Below the pieces are notes generated by a model that did no database searches, was not told where the DNA came from, and was given only the letters and a program-made list of their open reading frames with translations. 33,549 bases of DNA from Perkinsus olseni (Eukaryota > Perkinsozoa > Perkinsida > Perkinsidae), in the NCBI GenBank assembly GCA_013115135.1, contig JABANP010000547.1:1-33549 (forward strand), read 5' to 3'. Within the stretch, counting starts at the first letter, position 1; every line of letters begins with the position of its first letter. The position numbers and the translations under genes were made by a program. Positions 19,405 to 30,494 of the stretch are shown here, one piece after another.

Positions 19405-22400
19405 ATGAGCGAGGACGTCACGACCGCCGTTGCCGTGGAGGGACCGACCACACCTGAGAATCGCGATGGTGACACGGAAAACCCTGTCACCAACGGCGTA
19501 GTAGAAAACAGCGCTGCCGCCAAGGACCCGTCGTCCGAGCCAACGACCGAGCCTGGTGAGGAGTGACGCTCACAAGGACCGGAGACGATCGGTTTGTCAG
19601 CGCAATCCGAGGCTGAGAACGAGGGCATGCAGTGCGTTGACACGGCAGTCAATGGCCATCATGAGGAGGAACCGCCCCCGGCCGGGGACGGGTCCCTTGA
19701 ACCCGAGAAGGGCTGCGAAGCCATGGAGCTGGACGGTTGGAGTGAGTCTTGGCGCTTCACTCTTGCCGTCGATTTGACGGATTTCGCTCTTAGCCACCCT
19801 GGATTTCGGCAACCAGATGACCGAGCTCATCGTCATCGAAGCTGTGAAGGAGTAAGGCTTCGTTCCCTGTGACGGAGGATGAGCTCCGCTCCGCTAGATA
19901 CCTGGCCCATCATTGCCTTATAGAGACCCTCGACATGTTCACTCGAGAGAGCAAGGCCTTGAGAGTGCGGGAAAGCGCCACCTTAGCAGGTACACTCTCG
20001 ATCGCTACTCGCGTATACCTTATACAGTCCGGTCAAAATGATGTATGAATACACGGGGATTTAGAGCTCATTAGGTCAAAAATTTGTAGAGCTTTCGATT
20101 GGTGTAAGTTTCGTAGAACAGCTCTCGCTTTTCATCGAGAAAAAAGATTTTTAGATTTTTTTTGCCGGCCCAAAGTTAATTTACACAGTGATTTGTCTCT
20201 GACTCGGGCGATTTTCCGGCTACCAAGAGCATCAATGAGCTCGGAATGACTGGAATTGGCTGAGATATGGTATTTTATTGCATGCATTCAGCTCCATATA
20301 AAATAGTAGAACACGCCAGGTTTATAATAAACCCATACCACTCCAGACATTACTCACATTACTTACTAGTATATACAGTCTTGCTGTAGCTTTACAGTGT
20401 CTTGCAATAAAACCTGATGTATACTATATAGTATAATAGGGTCCCTTGCTTGAGCTTCCTCTCCTCGGCGAGGTAGGAGGTCCCTTCTCATTGGAGGATG
20501 CGTCAATGTTGATGCATCTTAGTATTCTGATCTCCGTAGATTCATAAATTATCTTTGTCTTCCCTGCCAAGTCTTGAGGACATCTAAGCAGCTCCCGCGA
20601 GTGATGTTTTTCAGCACACTTTCAGCCGCCACAAAGTCCTCGGATCGAGCTTGTAGGTGCCATTGGTGACTCGAACGAGCCATCTGACGAGCCTGCTGGC
20701 CTAGGCCTCCTGGCTGCCTTTGACAGAGACGACCAAGCAATGTTCTTCCAGCTGTGGCAGTCCTCGATACCCCCGGCAGTCCGTGCATTCCGTCGCACTC
20801 GCGTCCTCGATAACTCGTCAGGTTCGCATCAAGAAGTCCCTGCTGGAGTTTCGTCTTCGAGTCCACTTCTTCGCGAAGGCTTGCCTGGAGGGGAAAGGGC
20901 ACCGCCCTGTCTCGAGGATTAACCGGTACCACTCCTCACGACCACAACAGCATCGTCGAGCGAGCAGGTCGCAAGCGGACCACGACTGGAGCGCCTACAC
21001 AGTCTTCCTTGGACGCCAGAGGCGACTCTCCGACGACAGCCTGGCCGAGCTCATGCCCTACTACGTCTTACCGTATATCGATGCCCCACAGACGCACGAG
21101 CTGACCAAGCATGTGAGGAGGACGACTCTCGATTCGACCAGGCGGTACCTCAGATTTTTACGGAGGAGTGGAGGGGCGGCGTGCGTGCTGAGCTCGAAGA
21201 GACCGTCAACAACATACCCCCAGGACGGAGACGAGTGACTTGGAGGGTCCTGGGCGAGGATGCCAGTCATAGCCCTTCAGGTGCCTTTGCTGTACTCAAT
21301 CGCCAAGGTCCAGCAAGTGGACCATGGTTTTTCTCCTACTAACGCTGCCAGGCAAGCGGAGATCTACGGCCATCCTCCGGTAGCTCGACCGCTGCACGCC
21401 CCACTGAAGCCGCCACTCAGGACGCTCCACCAACCCCCCACGCCTCTGCTGCGGACCCCGAGATGGCAGCGGACTTGTACCGGCTGGCCGAGATCGGCAT
21501 CCGAGCTTTGCAGAGCGACCCGAGCTCTGAGTTCGCCCACGACCCGAGGAAGGTGGCAATGAAGAGTTCCAAGGTCTCCCCTCCGAACGGTGTCTCAGGT
21601 CATGGAGGCCCACCACAACCTCGAGCGCATGCGGTCTGGCTCGCAGGCGCTGTTATTCGGTAAGCCTTCCTCCCGAGCAGAATGATCAGCTGTCGGCCAG
21701 GCACTGCCACTTCCATCGACCAAGTCCGAGAGCCCCCATACCAGCACCCCCTGCCGGATGGCCTCGAGGACCTTCCCATCAACAAGCTGCCAGTCCCTCG
21801 TACGTTCAGGTGGCCGGGCTCTCGATACCGCCCCTCTGCAGGAACCCCGTCCAGCGCAGGGTCGTCCAGGAGGAGGGACCTTAGATACCGCCAAGTAGAT
21901 GGTTCTGTCCTCACGTTCTACGGTGACACGCTGGAGAGCCGGTCCCTTCAGGGCCTCGAGGAAGGGAAGTCAGCGGCAGCAGCGTCGTCAGTCCCCCCAG
22001 CCCAGTGCCCGCCTATTGACATTCAGCAGCTTTCTCATTATCTGCACAGTATGCGTGACTCTAGTGAGGCCATGATACCCGCGGTAAGCTTCGCTCCGCT
22101 CAAAGATACCATCACTTTTCTCATCAGCTCCGATCGATAGTCCGCCACATAGCATCTCCCTACGAGCCCATCCGCAAGCGTCGTTCATGCATCTTCGGCC
22201 TGATTGGCTTGGGGGTAGTAGCCCTCTGGCGACGCCCTCTAGCCTGACCACCGCCCCGCAGGCCCTAGGCGACCCGGCGACAACTGGCGACTCTCTCCTC
22301 CTCGACCTTCTCTGCAGCCCTGATGTCATCGTGTCCGATCTCGCAGCGTGCATGATAGGCATCATCTCATGCGAGGCCATTGGGCGCTGGTTCATGGCTG

Positions 22401-23193
22401 CCGAATCGAGCGTGGGTTGCTCCTCCGTTGTTGCTCAAAGTCAATTTAAGACGTGAAGGATAAAGTCTTTCTTCGAGTTCTTCTAAGCTTACTCTCTCGA
22501 GGGCAATCGGCTCACGATGGGTAACTTGCGTCTTGTAAAGCCAGCCGTTCAGGTCATCGTCCAGCTGGTCCACAACATGCTGCAGGCCCCCTGCGACTCG
22601 CCAGCGTTCATGCACTCGCTAGCTGCACTGCAGAGGCTCTCCATGCGCTACAACGCACAGACCGTCATGCTACGAGAAAGTGGCTCTCCCGTGGCCTGCA
22701 GGCACCCTCAGGGACTTCACTGCTGTCAGATGTTGTGGAGAATATGATGGGCCGTATCGAGCAGGGCATGATGTCCCGCTTCGGCGTCCGGTGGGGACTC
22801 GCTTTGGTGGTGTGCCTGTGCAATCGCCAGGAAGGCATCAGAAGGCTCAGCAGCGACCAGGGGTTCCTAGAGGTATCTTAGGTTGAAGCATGCCTTGGGC
22901 AAAATGCCAGCAGGTTTTGGTGTCCCTCATAACCTCCGACGATAACTACATTTGCGAGTCCACATATGAGCTCATCGGCTACCTTCTAGTCGGCGCACCC
23001 TCGGACATCTCCCGTAAGAACCTCGCTTGGCGCAAAGATACCCTCGTCCCTCTCAGTTTCTGTTCGGCGAGAGTTCGAGGCCTTGGATATCGTGCAAGTT
23101 GTGGAAGACCAACTGGACGCCATTTCCCGTACGACCCGCCGCCGACTTCAACGGGAGCTCCTTGCTCAGGCGACCCTCAGAGCGACTACTTAG
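19405..23193 (+). CDS. ARMC9: ARMC9-like LisH and armadillo-repeat protein (ciliary basal-body type)
   Basis: ARMC9 proteins act at ciliary basal bodies. The early exons 19405-19555, 19601-19741, 19794-19851 and 19898-19987 join in phase and create a LisH motif across a splice (VIEAVKE plus YLAHHCLIETLDMFTRES). After a large intron, exons near 20683-20778 and 20822 on give LLAAFDRDDQAMFFQLWQSS then IPPA and KKSLLEFRLRVHFFAKACLE. A following exon has ELMPYYVLPYID, then IFTEEWRGGVRAELEETV. Armadillo-type helices follow (LLCSPDVIVSDLAACMIGII; SLAALQRLSMRYNAQTVMLR). The intron at 22873-22910 carries element A and joins DQGFLE to QVLVSLIT. The last traced exon ends at 23193; further in-frame sequence to 23547 (DATDTACYLSEEDLSPLLIK) may be an additional exon or a short neighbour gene. 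Several internal joins (20000-22500) are not fully resolved. Confidence 0.7.
19988..20680 (+). other. Large presumed intron of the ARMC9-like gene
   Basis: The donor GTACACTC at 19988 follows the LisH exon; the next family-like sequence starts at about 20683. The stretch is AT-rich with long T runs (about 20140-20165) and a duplicated-looking TATATAGT region near 20410. It could hide a small exon or an inserted element. Nothing is recognisable. Confidence 0.4.
22873..22910 (+). repeat. Intron made of element A (forward) in the ARMC9-like gene, 38 nt
   Basis: The intron starts GTATCTTAGGTTGAAGC and ends AAAATGCCAG. Removal keeps an armadillo-type helix pair in frame (SSDQGFLE then QVLVSLITSDDN). 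This is the only clear copy in a plus-strand gene. Confidence 0.85.
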
Positions 23194-23986
23194 CTTGCCA
23201 GCTTCAAGATCTGCTCGGCCGCTTCAGGCAACGTAGCGCTCGCCCCACGGAGTCCCTTATGGACCGAAAACCCGAGGTCTGCACTACTCAAAGCGACTGT
23301 GCGGGAGCGTCTCTTCTAGGACGACGCCACGGACACGGCCTGCTACCTGTCGGAGGAGGACCTGTCGCCTCTGTTGATCAAGCATTGGCGGCAACTCCCT
23401 CCCAACGACCTCATCGTCTGCCACTTCGACGTCAACTCAACCATGGCCCAGGGCAAGGGTGTCATCAGCAGACAGCAAGCACAGTACGCGGCCTTCATTA
23501 AACGGGTGGGCGCAGCTACTAGGCTGAGGCAAATGCGGCGTTGGTAGGTCAATAATAACTCCCTACCATTGATACGGAGTACCCTACTAAAAGCCTCCCC
23601 TCGGAAACACAAGGGGGACCCCAAGCGAAAGCCGGTGAGCCCACTGTCCGATGCTTCCACTGAGAATGTTCAGAACAGGTCAACAGCAATGGTCGCAGAC
23701 CGGGGCAGCAGCCTGCCCGATCACGACCCTCCCGACTTTCCGGCATGCCTCAGCACGGCGAGCCTGGTGGAGGTCAGCGGTCCGGTAGAAGACGTTAATC
23801 GCATTTTTCCATGATTTGCATCTTGTTGACCGAAAGCCTCCTTGAGTTGCGTTAGTAGTCGGAATTTCCACTTTTCGAGCGGCCACTGTTCGTAACACAA
23901 ATCTCCGCAAAGCACATAAACAATCACTAATAATACTTGGGCTATGTTAACAGTAGGGGAATTACGGCAAAGCTGTTGTCGATGCA
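23194..23986. other. Convergent strand-switch region
   Basis: The plus-strand block ends and the minus-strand block begins here. An open plus stretch at about 23319-23547 reads LSEEDLSPLLIKHWRQLPPN and ends in a stop; it may be the last exon of the ARMC9-like gene. From 23548 to 23986 I see no exon. Confidence 0.4.
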
Positions 23987-24420
23987 TCACGCGTACCGAG
24001 GGGCTGCCTGGCTGCCACTCATCTGCGGCTGATGATAGTGGGGATCCACGGCGTACGGGTGAGACGGCGGTTGGCCGTAGGGCGGCGGCGGGCCCTGCTG
24101 GCCGTATGCCGGAGGGACTGGCTGTGACGGATAGGCTTGTCCGTAGGGGTAGGGTCCTTCGCCACGAGGGGGCTCATTCGACCTCGAGGGGGGCAGGGGA
24201 GGGGCCAGTCGTAACCACCGCAGCCAGGAGTCTACAGTCGACCATGTCTGATGAAGAGGGGATGGAAGTCGACTTCGTACAGTTTTTCTTACTCGTGAGA
24301 ACCAGGGCCCAAAAGTGACACCCATCCAGACACCAGTAATGAGGCCGAGCGCGAACGTGGGGACGAAGGTGGAGACCCGGGACGAACTGATATGAAAAGC
24401 TCGATAAAACGGTGAATGCT
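23987..24420 (-). CDS. Small membrane-anchored protein with Pro/Tyr/Gln-rich tail
   Basis: The minus-strand reading from about 24420 gives RVSTFVPTFALGLITGVWMG then VTFGPWFSR, one likely membrane helix. A 45-nt intron (GTAAGAAAAAC to CATCAG) follows, then TWSTVDSWLRWLRL and a low-complexity tail of PYGQ/PPPPYGQPPSHPY type ending at 23987. Such tails occur in scramblase-like, annexin-like and vesicle proteins, but the short length and single helix give no family. The true start lies upstream of 24420 and is unresolved. Confidence 0.45.
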
Positions 24421-24531
24421 GTTCAGCGTTAAGTTGCTAGCACAACGGCATCGAGTCTAACTAAGCCGGCGACGGCGTTGGACTTCGAACTGACACACAT
24501 ACCGTCCAGCCAATATTTTGTACTTCGGGCG

Positions 24532-24780
24532 CTAGCTCCCTCGCGGGCGGTACCTGTTGGAACCCTGCTTGTCTTCTAGCTCCTTAGCTGCGTGATAGTT
24601 TAGACCGACGAGACCACCGCCGGTGAGGAGCAGCGGCCAGAGCATTCGAGCAAGATATGGTCCAAGTATCTTCCAACTGAATAGCAACAACCCTGCCCTT
24701 CTCCGGAGGGGCAAAACTATTAATCCACCGGTGTCGTATTTCACCAACTCAACCGCAGACCTCAGTGAGGAACAATGCAC
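24532..24780 (-). CDS. 82-residue hypothetical membrane protein
   Basis: A single uninterrupted frame begins with ATG at 24780. A basic region (LPLRRRAGLLLFSWK) precedes a hydrophobic helix (MLWPLLLTGGGLVGLNYHAA) and a charged tail (KELEDKQGSNRYRPRGS). This looks like a small mitochondrial or ER single-pass protein. It lies between the panC stop (24841) and the Pro/Tyr-rich gene, on the same strand. No family recognised. Confidence 0.4.
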   Translation of the reverse strand: MHCSSLRSAVELVKYDTGGLIVLPLRRRAGLLLFSWKILGPYLARMLWPLLLTGGGLVGLNYHAAKELEDKQGSNRYRPRGS

Positions 24781-24840
24781 AGGTTAATAAACAGTGTCTC
24801 TGGTGAAGTAAGGAATTGGTTTATTGTGCTCCGAAAGGCC

Positions 24841-26652
24841 TTATGCGTGCTGCTGATTGTCCATCCACATATTGTCGATCAATCGCAGGTCAGGGCCGCC
24901 GTACTTCACGGCAATGGCAACGAGGACCTGACGGCACAACCATCGCCACAACACGCCTCATCACATGCTACTACCGGTTCCGCATCAGGTCCAAACTGGA
25001 TGGTGTCCACCTCTTGTGCAGTTTCTACTGATGCCACGCTAATGTACCTTTAATTCACCAATATGGAGAGACTGCTTGGACCTGTCGCGACCGTCGATGA
25101 AGTGTTGGGTTCGCCATGACCAGGTGGTTGTTTATATGCTCACATTAGTATTCCCAATATAATAGATATATTTTGTTAAGGCGCTATTACCATCACCACC
25201 AACTTTATTTATGAGACCAATATGCATGACAGGATATTATGTCTATTTGTCGCGTCAGAAACATTAATATGCTAATAATAAATGCCATAAAAAACACACC
25301 GAGTTGAACATAAATGCATGATACTGCAGTGCCGAATAGTCAATGCCCTAATATATACTATACATGATAACCTGTGATCATGGAGATTATTGGTAGTATA
25401 ACACAATGGTCATAACTCAAAATAGGGGACGAGCAAGGTGAGGTTGATATATAATGGTGTACATCGATATACATAATGTCAGCATGACATCATATCCAAT
25501 ATTACTATGACTATGATATATTCAAAATCAAACTCTACCGATATGTCTCCCAGCACTACTCGATCCCTAGAACCATAGTCTCCGTCAACAAAGTCTTTTT
25601 GACCACCTCTTCGACCTCGGCTGCCTTCACGGGCTCCTTCGCCGACTTTATCATGTCGTAGGCAGCACACAGCGACCTGCCACCCGATAACAGCATTCCT
25701 CCCTTCCGTCACCTCCTGTCACTCACTTGTAGAGAATGGGAGCCTTCTCTCGCATAGCGGGAGTGAGGTACACGTTACGGCTACTAGAAGCCAGGCCGTC
25801 TGCTTCACGGGCTGTGGGCACAATCTACAGCGGAGCGAAGCTGATTCATTATAATTTCCTATCCTTCCACCACCTCAAGCTCCACTGGAACATTCAGGTC
25901 CTTAACCATAGAAATGATGACGCTCACTTGCATAGCGTCCTGAAGAAAATCTCCGATTCTGATTTTTCCACGACCTCCACGCCCGTACCTTCTGTCCGAA
26001 ATATGCTCTCTTCGGGCGGATGATGTTGAACAGCTTCATAACAACTGTCGCCACGCCGCGGAAAAAAGTCGGCCTGCATGCTGCTTCCGAGAGACCGTTG
26101 ACGAAGTTCGGTTCGACCGTCACGCTGGGCTGAGAGAAGACACCGCGTTGATCGCCTCCTGAGCGCCATTGAGCTCCAACAACTGCCAGGCGCCACTATA
26201 TTGAGCATGAACCAGCGCTTTTTCTACCACTATGGCTCGGGGGTTCTTCGGGTACATATCAGCTGGCTCGGGCGCGAAGACGACATCAACACCAGCAGAC
26301 TCCATCTCTAATTTTTTTAGGTCGCCCTCGAGGTTCCTCGGATATCTGAAAGCGACCTAATTCCGCCAGGACGAGTGACGAGAGTATCCGGGAATGACCA
26401 CATTGAGAGGACTACAAGGAACTACGGGGCTCGTTGGGTATAAGTTCACTACGGAGAGCGACCGAGCAGCGAGTAAGTTTAGCATCGTGTTTGTCAAATA
26501 GCAAACTCTCGGTCGGCCTACTGGTCATAATCCTCCTCTGGGGCAAACTGAGCGGGGTTGACGAAGATGGACAAAACGAGGACATCGTGATTTGGCCGGG
26601 CGGCAGCGATGAGCTTCATGTGGCCGGAGTGGAGCGAACCCATCGTGGGGAT
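24841..26652 (-). CDS. panC: Pantothenate synthetase (pantoate-beta-alanine ligase), N-terminal exon missing
   Basis: PanC condenses pantoate and beta-alanine with ATP to make pantothenate for CoA. Exons in exact phase: 26522-26652 ([15 protein letters not shown] with the HxGH nucleotide-binding motif; [20 protein letters not shown]), 26231-26345, 25989-26129 ([20 protein letters not shown] then FGQK), 25874-25939 ([15 protein letters not shown]), 25727-25824 ([18 protein letters not shown]), 25560-25676, 24975-25038 and 24841-24927 ([19 protein letters not shown]). The C-terminal exons are separated from the rest by a 521-nt AT-rich intron (25039-25559), and the join recreates the family ID-x(n)-LVAIAV-x-G-x-RLIDN ending. 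The first 20 or so residues before PTMG were not found; they should lie upstream beyond an intron whose acceptor is at 26653. Nearly all catalytic motifs are present, so the enzyme looks functional. Confidence 0.9.
25039..25559 (-). other. 521-nt AT-rich intron of panC
   Basis: Donor GTAGTGC at 25559 and acceptor CATTAG ending at 25039. The sequence is rich in ATATAT and TAATA runs and has no coding character. It is about ten times longer than its sibling introns (49-176 nt). Confidence 0.7.
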
Positions 26653-27757
26653 CTGAGGAAAGGGCCATGACCAAGAAACCCCATCGACAGGAATGCCCGA
26701 TGCTCCCGTACGAGAGAAACCACACCCCAGAATGCGAAACGAGCCACCCCAGGAGAGCCTATATTCGCTGAGATACGACATCAGGCTCAGTGGAGGCTGA
26801 CTCATGATCTGCCAAAAAGCGATTTGATTGGGACCAGTCAATATGCACTTCCGTCACTAGAGAGCATGGCCAGGGCGCTCGGGCCATCCGCGATGTGAGG
26901 CTCAGAAAAATAAATTGCACTAGTCCTGGAAGCACGCAGCGTAAGCTAGGTCTTCGTCGGTCGAACCGACAAAAACTGCACGAAATCGACCGTAAGAACA
27001 CCAAGGAGGGACTGAAGCCAGCGAACCCCTCCCAAAGGGCTATTCCGCGAACCCAACTTACGAAGCCGACGTTGAGTCCCTTGAAAACATCAGTGTTGTG
27101 GAGGGCGACGAAATCGCCAACGCCGCGAACCACGACCGGCGGGCCCGACTTCTTGGCAACACGAGCAGATATCTGCAGCAACCAGATGAGGGAGACTTGC
27201 CGAATGCAAGGACCCACCTTGGATGCTAATTCCGGTATGTCACTCTTGGGCTTGGGGACCAACGACAACATGAGGGATGAGACAATGGCAGTGGAAAAAC
27301 TACACTTTCTTCTACACCAGCTGCCCAGGAAGGACGCGCGCAGAAGTGGAAGAGAACTCGCTGGCTCTAGCAGGCCCCGTTGTGCAACGCTGTCCCCCTC
27401 TGACAGCTCAGCGGGGACTCGAGTATCATTGGAGATTCACCAGCAGAAGGCGTCAAGCACTCGAACCCGACAAACGGGACACCACTTCGCGTAGTGTTGT
27501 TCGTCCAACCAACACTACACCATTTCGTAACGGTCTCATACCCTCCGATTTCAATTCCAGGTGATCAATATTTCTCCACTTTTTTCAAAAAAATTCCACA
27601 TTAGCGAAATTTATGTGGAACTTATATGATCCGGAAATCGTCTGTGGTGTTAAGAGAATGATGGGAATGCGACCCCAGTGAACGAGCGAGGTTGAACAGG
27701 TGGCCAACTGCAATGCAAGCAGTTTTCTCTTGATAAATGGAAAATGGTTTTAGTCAA
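26653..27757. other. Region upstream of panC; possible exons not identified
   Basis: The minus strand carries an open stretch 26759-27271 (170 codons) with hydrophobic and basic segments (VGPCIRQVSLIWLLQISARV), which might encode a leader or N-terminal part of PanC, or be chance. At about 27480 the minus strand reads KWCPVCRVRVLDAFCW, reminiscent of the end of a RING finger, but no part of the ring precedes it. The region 27560-27757 is AT-rich non-coding sequence downstream of RabGGTase alpha. Confidence 0.3.
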
Positions 27758-30245
27758 TTATTTGGCTTCGAGCCAATCCTGGTAGAATCCTCTCCGGAGA
27801 GGATCGACCTCCTCCAACTTAAGGAAGATACTCCTCACCTCATCCCTCGAACCCTCCCTATCCAACGCTCGAAGGAACTTCGCCTTCGTCAACAGGGCGT
27901 ACCTACGATTTAGGGACAGTGCGTGCCGAGGACGGGGAAAGGACGAACATCATCGGACAGCGAGAAGGATTGCTTAACGATGACGCCGCCTCGGCAACCT
28001 CGCAGTCTGCGGCAGGATACTGAAGGCTTGATTCCCTACTCAGCGGCGGAGTACTGAGGGAGCCCTCGTGTCCTCCCGTTATAGCCTTACTTAGCCTCCG
28101 GTTCGACTTGTAACAACTCCTCGACGGACGCCAACTCTTCCTTCAAAATGCTAACTTGCTCGGGAGTGTATCTGCCCAGTATGGGTTTGCCTACGGGCTC
28201 CTCGACCAGGAGCATGGGAGCACAACTTAGCGTGCACACAAGGCGTTCGGGCTATTCCGGAGGACGTCAATGACTGAATGGGCTGTCATAGTGAGAGGCC
28301 CCGTGGACAAAGGATCGATACTGGTCATCCCTCATCATCACGATGGAAACAGCGCTTACTCATCGCCAAGTTTATGTTTCCCCTGAGCAGCAATGGTGAG
28401 CCAGTTGTGGTACTGCCATACAGACTGATCGTTAGGTTCGGTATAGTATGCTTGACGGACCTAAGGCATCACGTACTCCTCCGGTGTTGAACCATTCAGT
28501 ACAGGCAGACTTTATTTCCCCGACCACAATCATTCCAGCGGTGTTCGGCAACACGACGCTAGGAAGCTACTGATTTTCTCACTACTTCTCATGACCGAAC
28601 GCAGAGGCAATCACCGTGAGAACCTCCAGGCTTTCTCCACCAGTCGCGAGCCCTACCAATTCCAGCTCTTCGTGGACGTCCAAGTCCTTCAGTGTACTGC
28701 GCAGGTGCCACGCTGAATAGTTACTGAAGTTCTGATCGATAAGTCGCTGACTGGTCTCTCGGTCGAGCTTCGTCTTGTCTCCCTTGTAGGCCGGATGAGA
28801 GAGCAAAAACCTGCAGGCAAAGACGATTACACAAGTTACCGCAGGACGCAAGAGCGATGGTCTCCAATAGTGATGTGACAACCGAGCACATGCCAACCCA
28901 ACCGTAGGCAGCCAGCCGTAACCTCAGGAATATTGCCCGAAAACATTCTCACGATCGCAGCTAAGAGCTTGCTAGTAGGGCAAGAGGCGGTTGCTCGCTA
29001 CGGGCACTCAACGACAGTCGACTGGCCCGCCGCCGACTCACGCTCTGTAGTTCCAAACGTGGAAGTTGCGGCCATCATAGGAAAGCAGCTTGTCAATCAC
29101 ACCAAGCTCGCTCGCTATCAACTCCTCCGGAGTTTGCTCGGCTCGGTCGTTGGTGGCTGATAACAGAAGGATTATCCTTGCCCTTACCACAACAAACGCA
29201 ACTCCAAGCTACCTCCTCCCTCCGGAGCATCCTGCGCAGACGACATGAGATCGAGAAGCTCATTAACCACCCACGTCCGCTGATGCCAGACGCAGTAGGA
29301 CTTGGTGATCCTGACAAATGGAGGACCATCAACAAGGCCCGCCGACCAACGGACAGGGCCTGTTTACAATGGCAATTGGGCGAGCGCTACAAAAAACATT
29401 TACCCGATACCCTCATAAATTTCAAGATAATCTATTTCTCATTATTTTATCTTCACTAGTATAAATGACGGAGTGAAAGTCGTAGATTCAGCGTACTGTG
29501 TAACGTACATAGCAGTTACAATGCTAGCCTTTCAGTTTAAGTGTCCCAATCTAGAGTGTAGGGTCTACACCCCAGGCAATCCAGAGGATCTCCATTGGCT
29601 CTGCAAGAGAGCATTCCTTGGGGAAGATTGGGCCCAAAGGACGGCAAGAAGATACAGCAACTCTAGAGGGACTAGGCACAGGAGAGGGCAGCCTACAGCT
29701 TAGTGGCCATGTTGAGCAGCTCTAACTCCTTCTTCAGGGCACCCGTTCGCGTCGATGGCGGCAATCGAGACAGTAGGTCACAACTGAGTAAAGGGATCAA
29801 GTCTAATCATTGTACCCAAGGCGGAGCGAAGCAAATTGGATTCAATCGTTTCAACCACCCACGATTCCCCGTAATTGGAAATGGCAGACGCAGTACGAGA
29901 GGGCCAACCAGTGTGCGTTACCGGAAGTTCCAAATAGTGGCAACCTCTGGGTTGATCTGCAACGCCTTCATCGTCATCTCGTTAACCTCAGGGGTCAACT
30001 CCTTACTGAGAACAGAGAGCCAATACTCGAAAGTGACCGAAAACCCCAACACACAGCAGCTCGGCACGCCATCAAGAACTTCGCAGAGGTCCTGATCTAT
30101 TCACGCTGGTTAGGGCCTACCATGTCTTCCTAGCCTCTAGCACAGTATGCATAAGCTTCAGTGCCTTCGCTGCCTTCTCTCTGTCCAGCGCCTTCTGTTC
30201 CGATGGTATCTCACCATGTGACAGCTTACGACGACCGTGTTGCAT
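27758..30245 (-). CDS. RABGGTA: Rab geranylgeranyltransferase (type II) alpha subunit
   Basis: Alpha subunit of the enzyme that, with the beta subunit and Rab escort protein, adds geranylgeranyl groups to Rab C-terminal cysteines. A full nine-exon gene assembles in phase: 30121-30245, 29922-30005, 29697-29783, about 29190-29310, 29042-29156, 28657-28810, 28360-28460, 28091-28225 and 27758-27902. It shows the prenyltransferase alpha repeats: INPEVATIWNFR, SYCVWHQRTWVV, DGRNFHVWNYRA, DQNFSNYSAWHLRSTL and EPNDQSVWQYHNWL. The end VDPLRRGFYQDWLEAK matches the family tail. The start MQHGRRK is typical of the family. Predicted length is about 320 residues; the LRR and Ig-like insertions of animal enzymes are absent. 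The intron near 29157-29189 is only 31-33 nt. The gene starts about 250 nt downstream of the AAGAB stop on the same strand. Confidence 0.92.
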
Positions 30246-30494
30246 TATGAAAAGAGCAACCTAACGAGTCCGAGTACTAGGGGACCACCACAACCACAAC
30301 GACAGTGGGAGAGGAAAGCACAAAACCTGAGATCCGGACACCCAGATCTCACGGAAGCTGTGTGCCATCGGATCAGCGTTCGGTGTGTTCATGTCTGCGC
30401 AACGCTGACCTGCGTCCGAAATGCCCTCTCCACCATCTATAGGACGCTACCCCCGGCACCCCTAGGAAATCCAAGACTCCCAAATCCGAAACGG

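Noticed and set aside
20549..20932. 127-codon minus-strand frame in the ARMC9-like region
   Set aside because: It overlaps plus-strand exons with family resemblance (FFQLWQSSIPPA, LRVHFFAKACLE) and has no motif of its own.
21841..21900. GACCTTAGATACC as an element A copy
   Set aside because: Several mismatches to the core, lies within a probable exon of the ARMC9-like gene and is not at a splice boundary.
27440..27494. RING finger exon (KWCPVCRVRV on the minus strand)
   Set aside because: Only one CxxC pair is present; no upstream cysteines or histidine of the ring were found.
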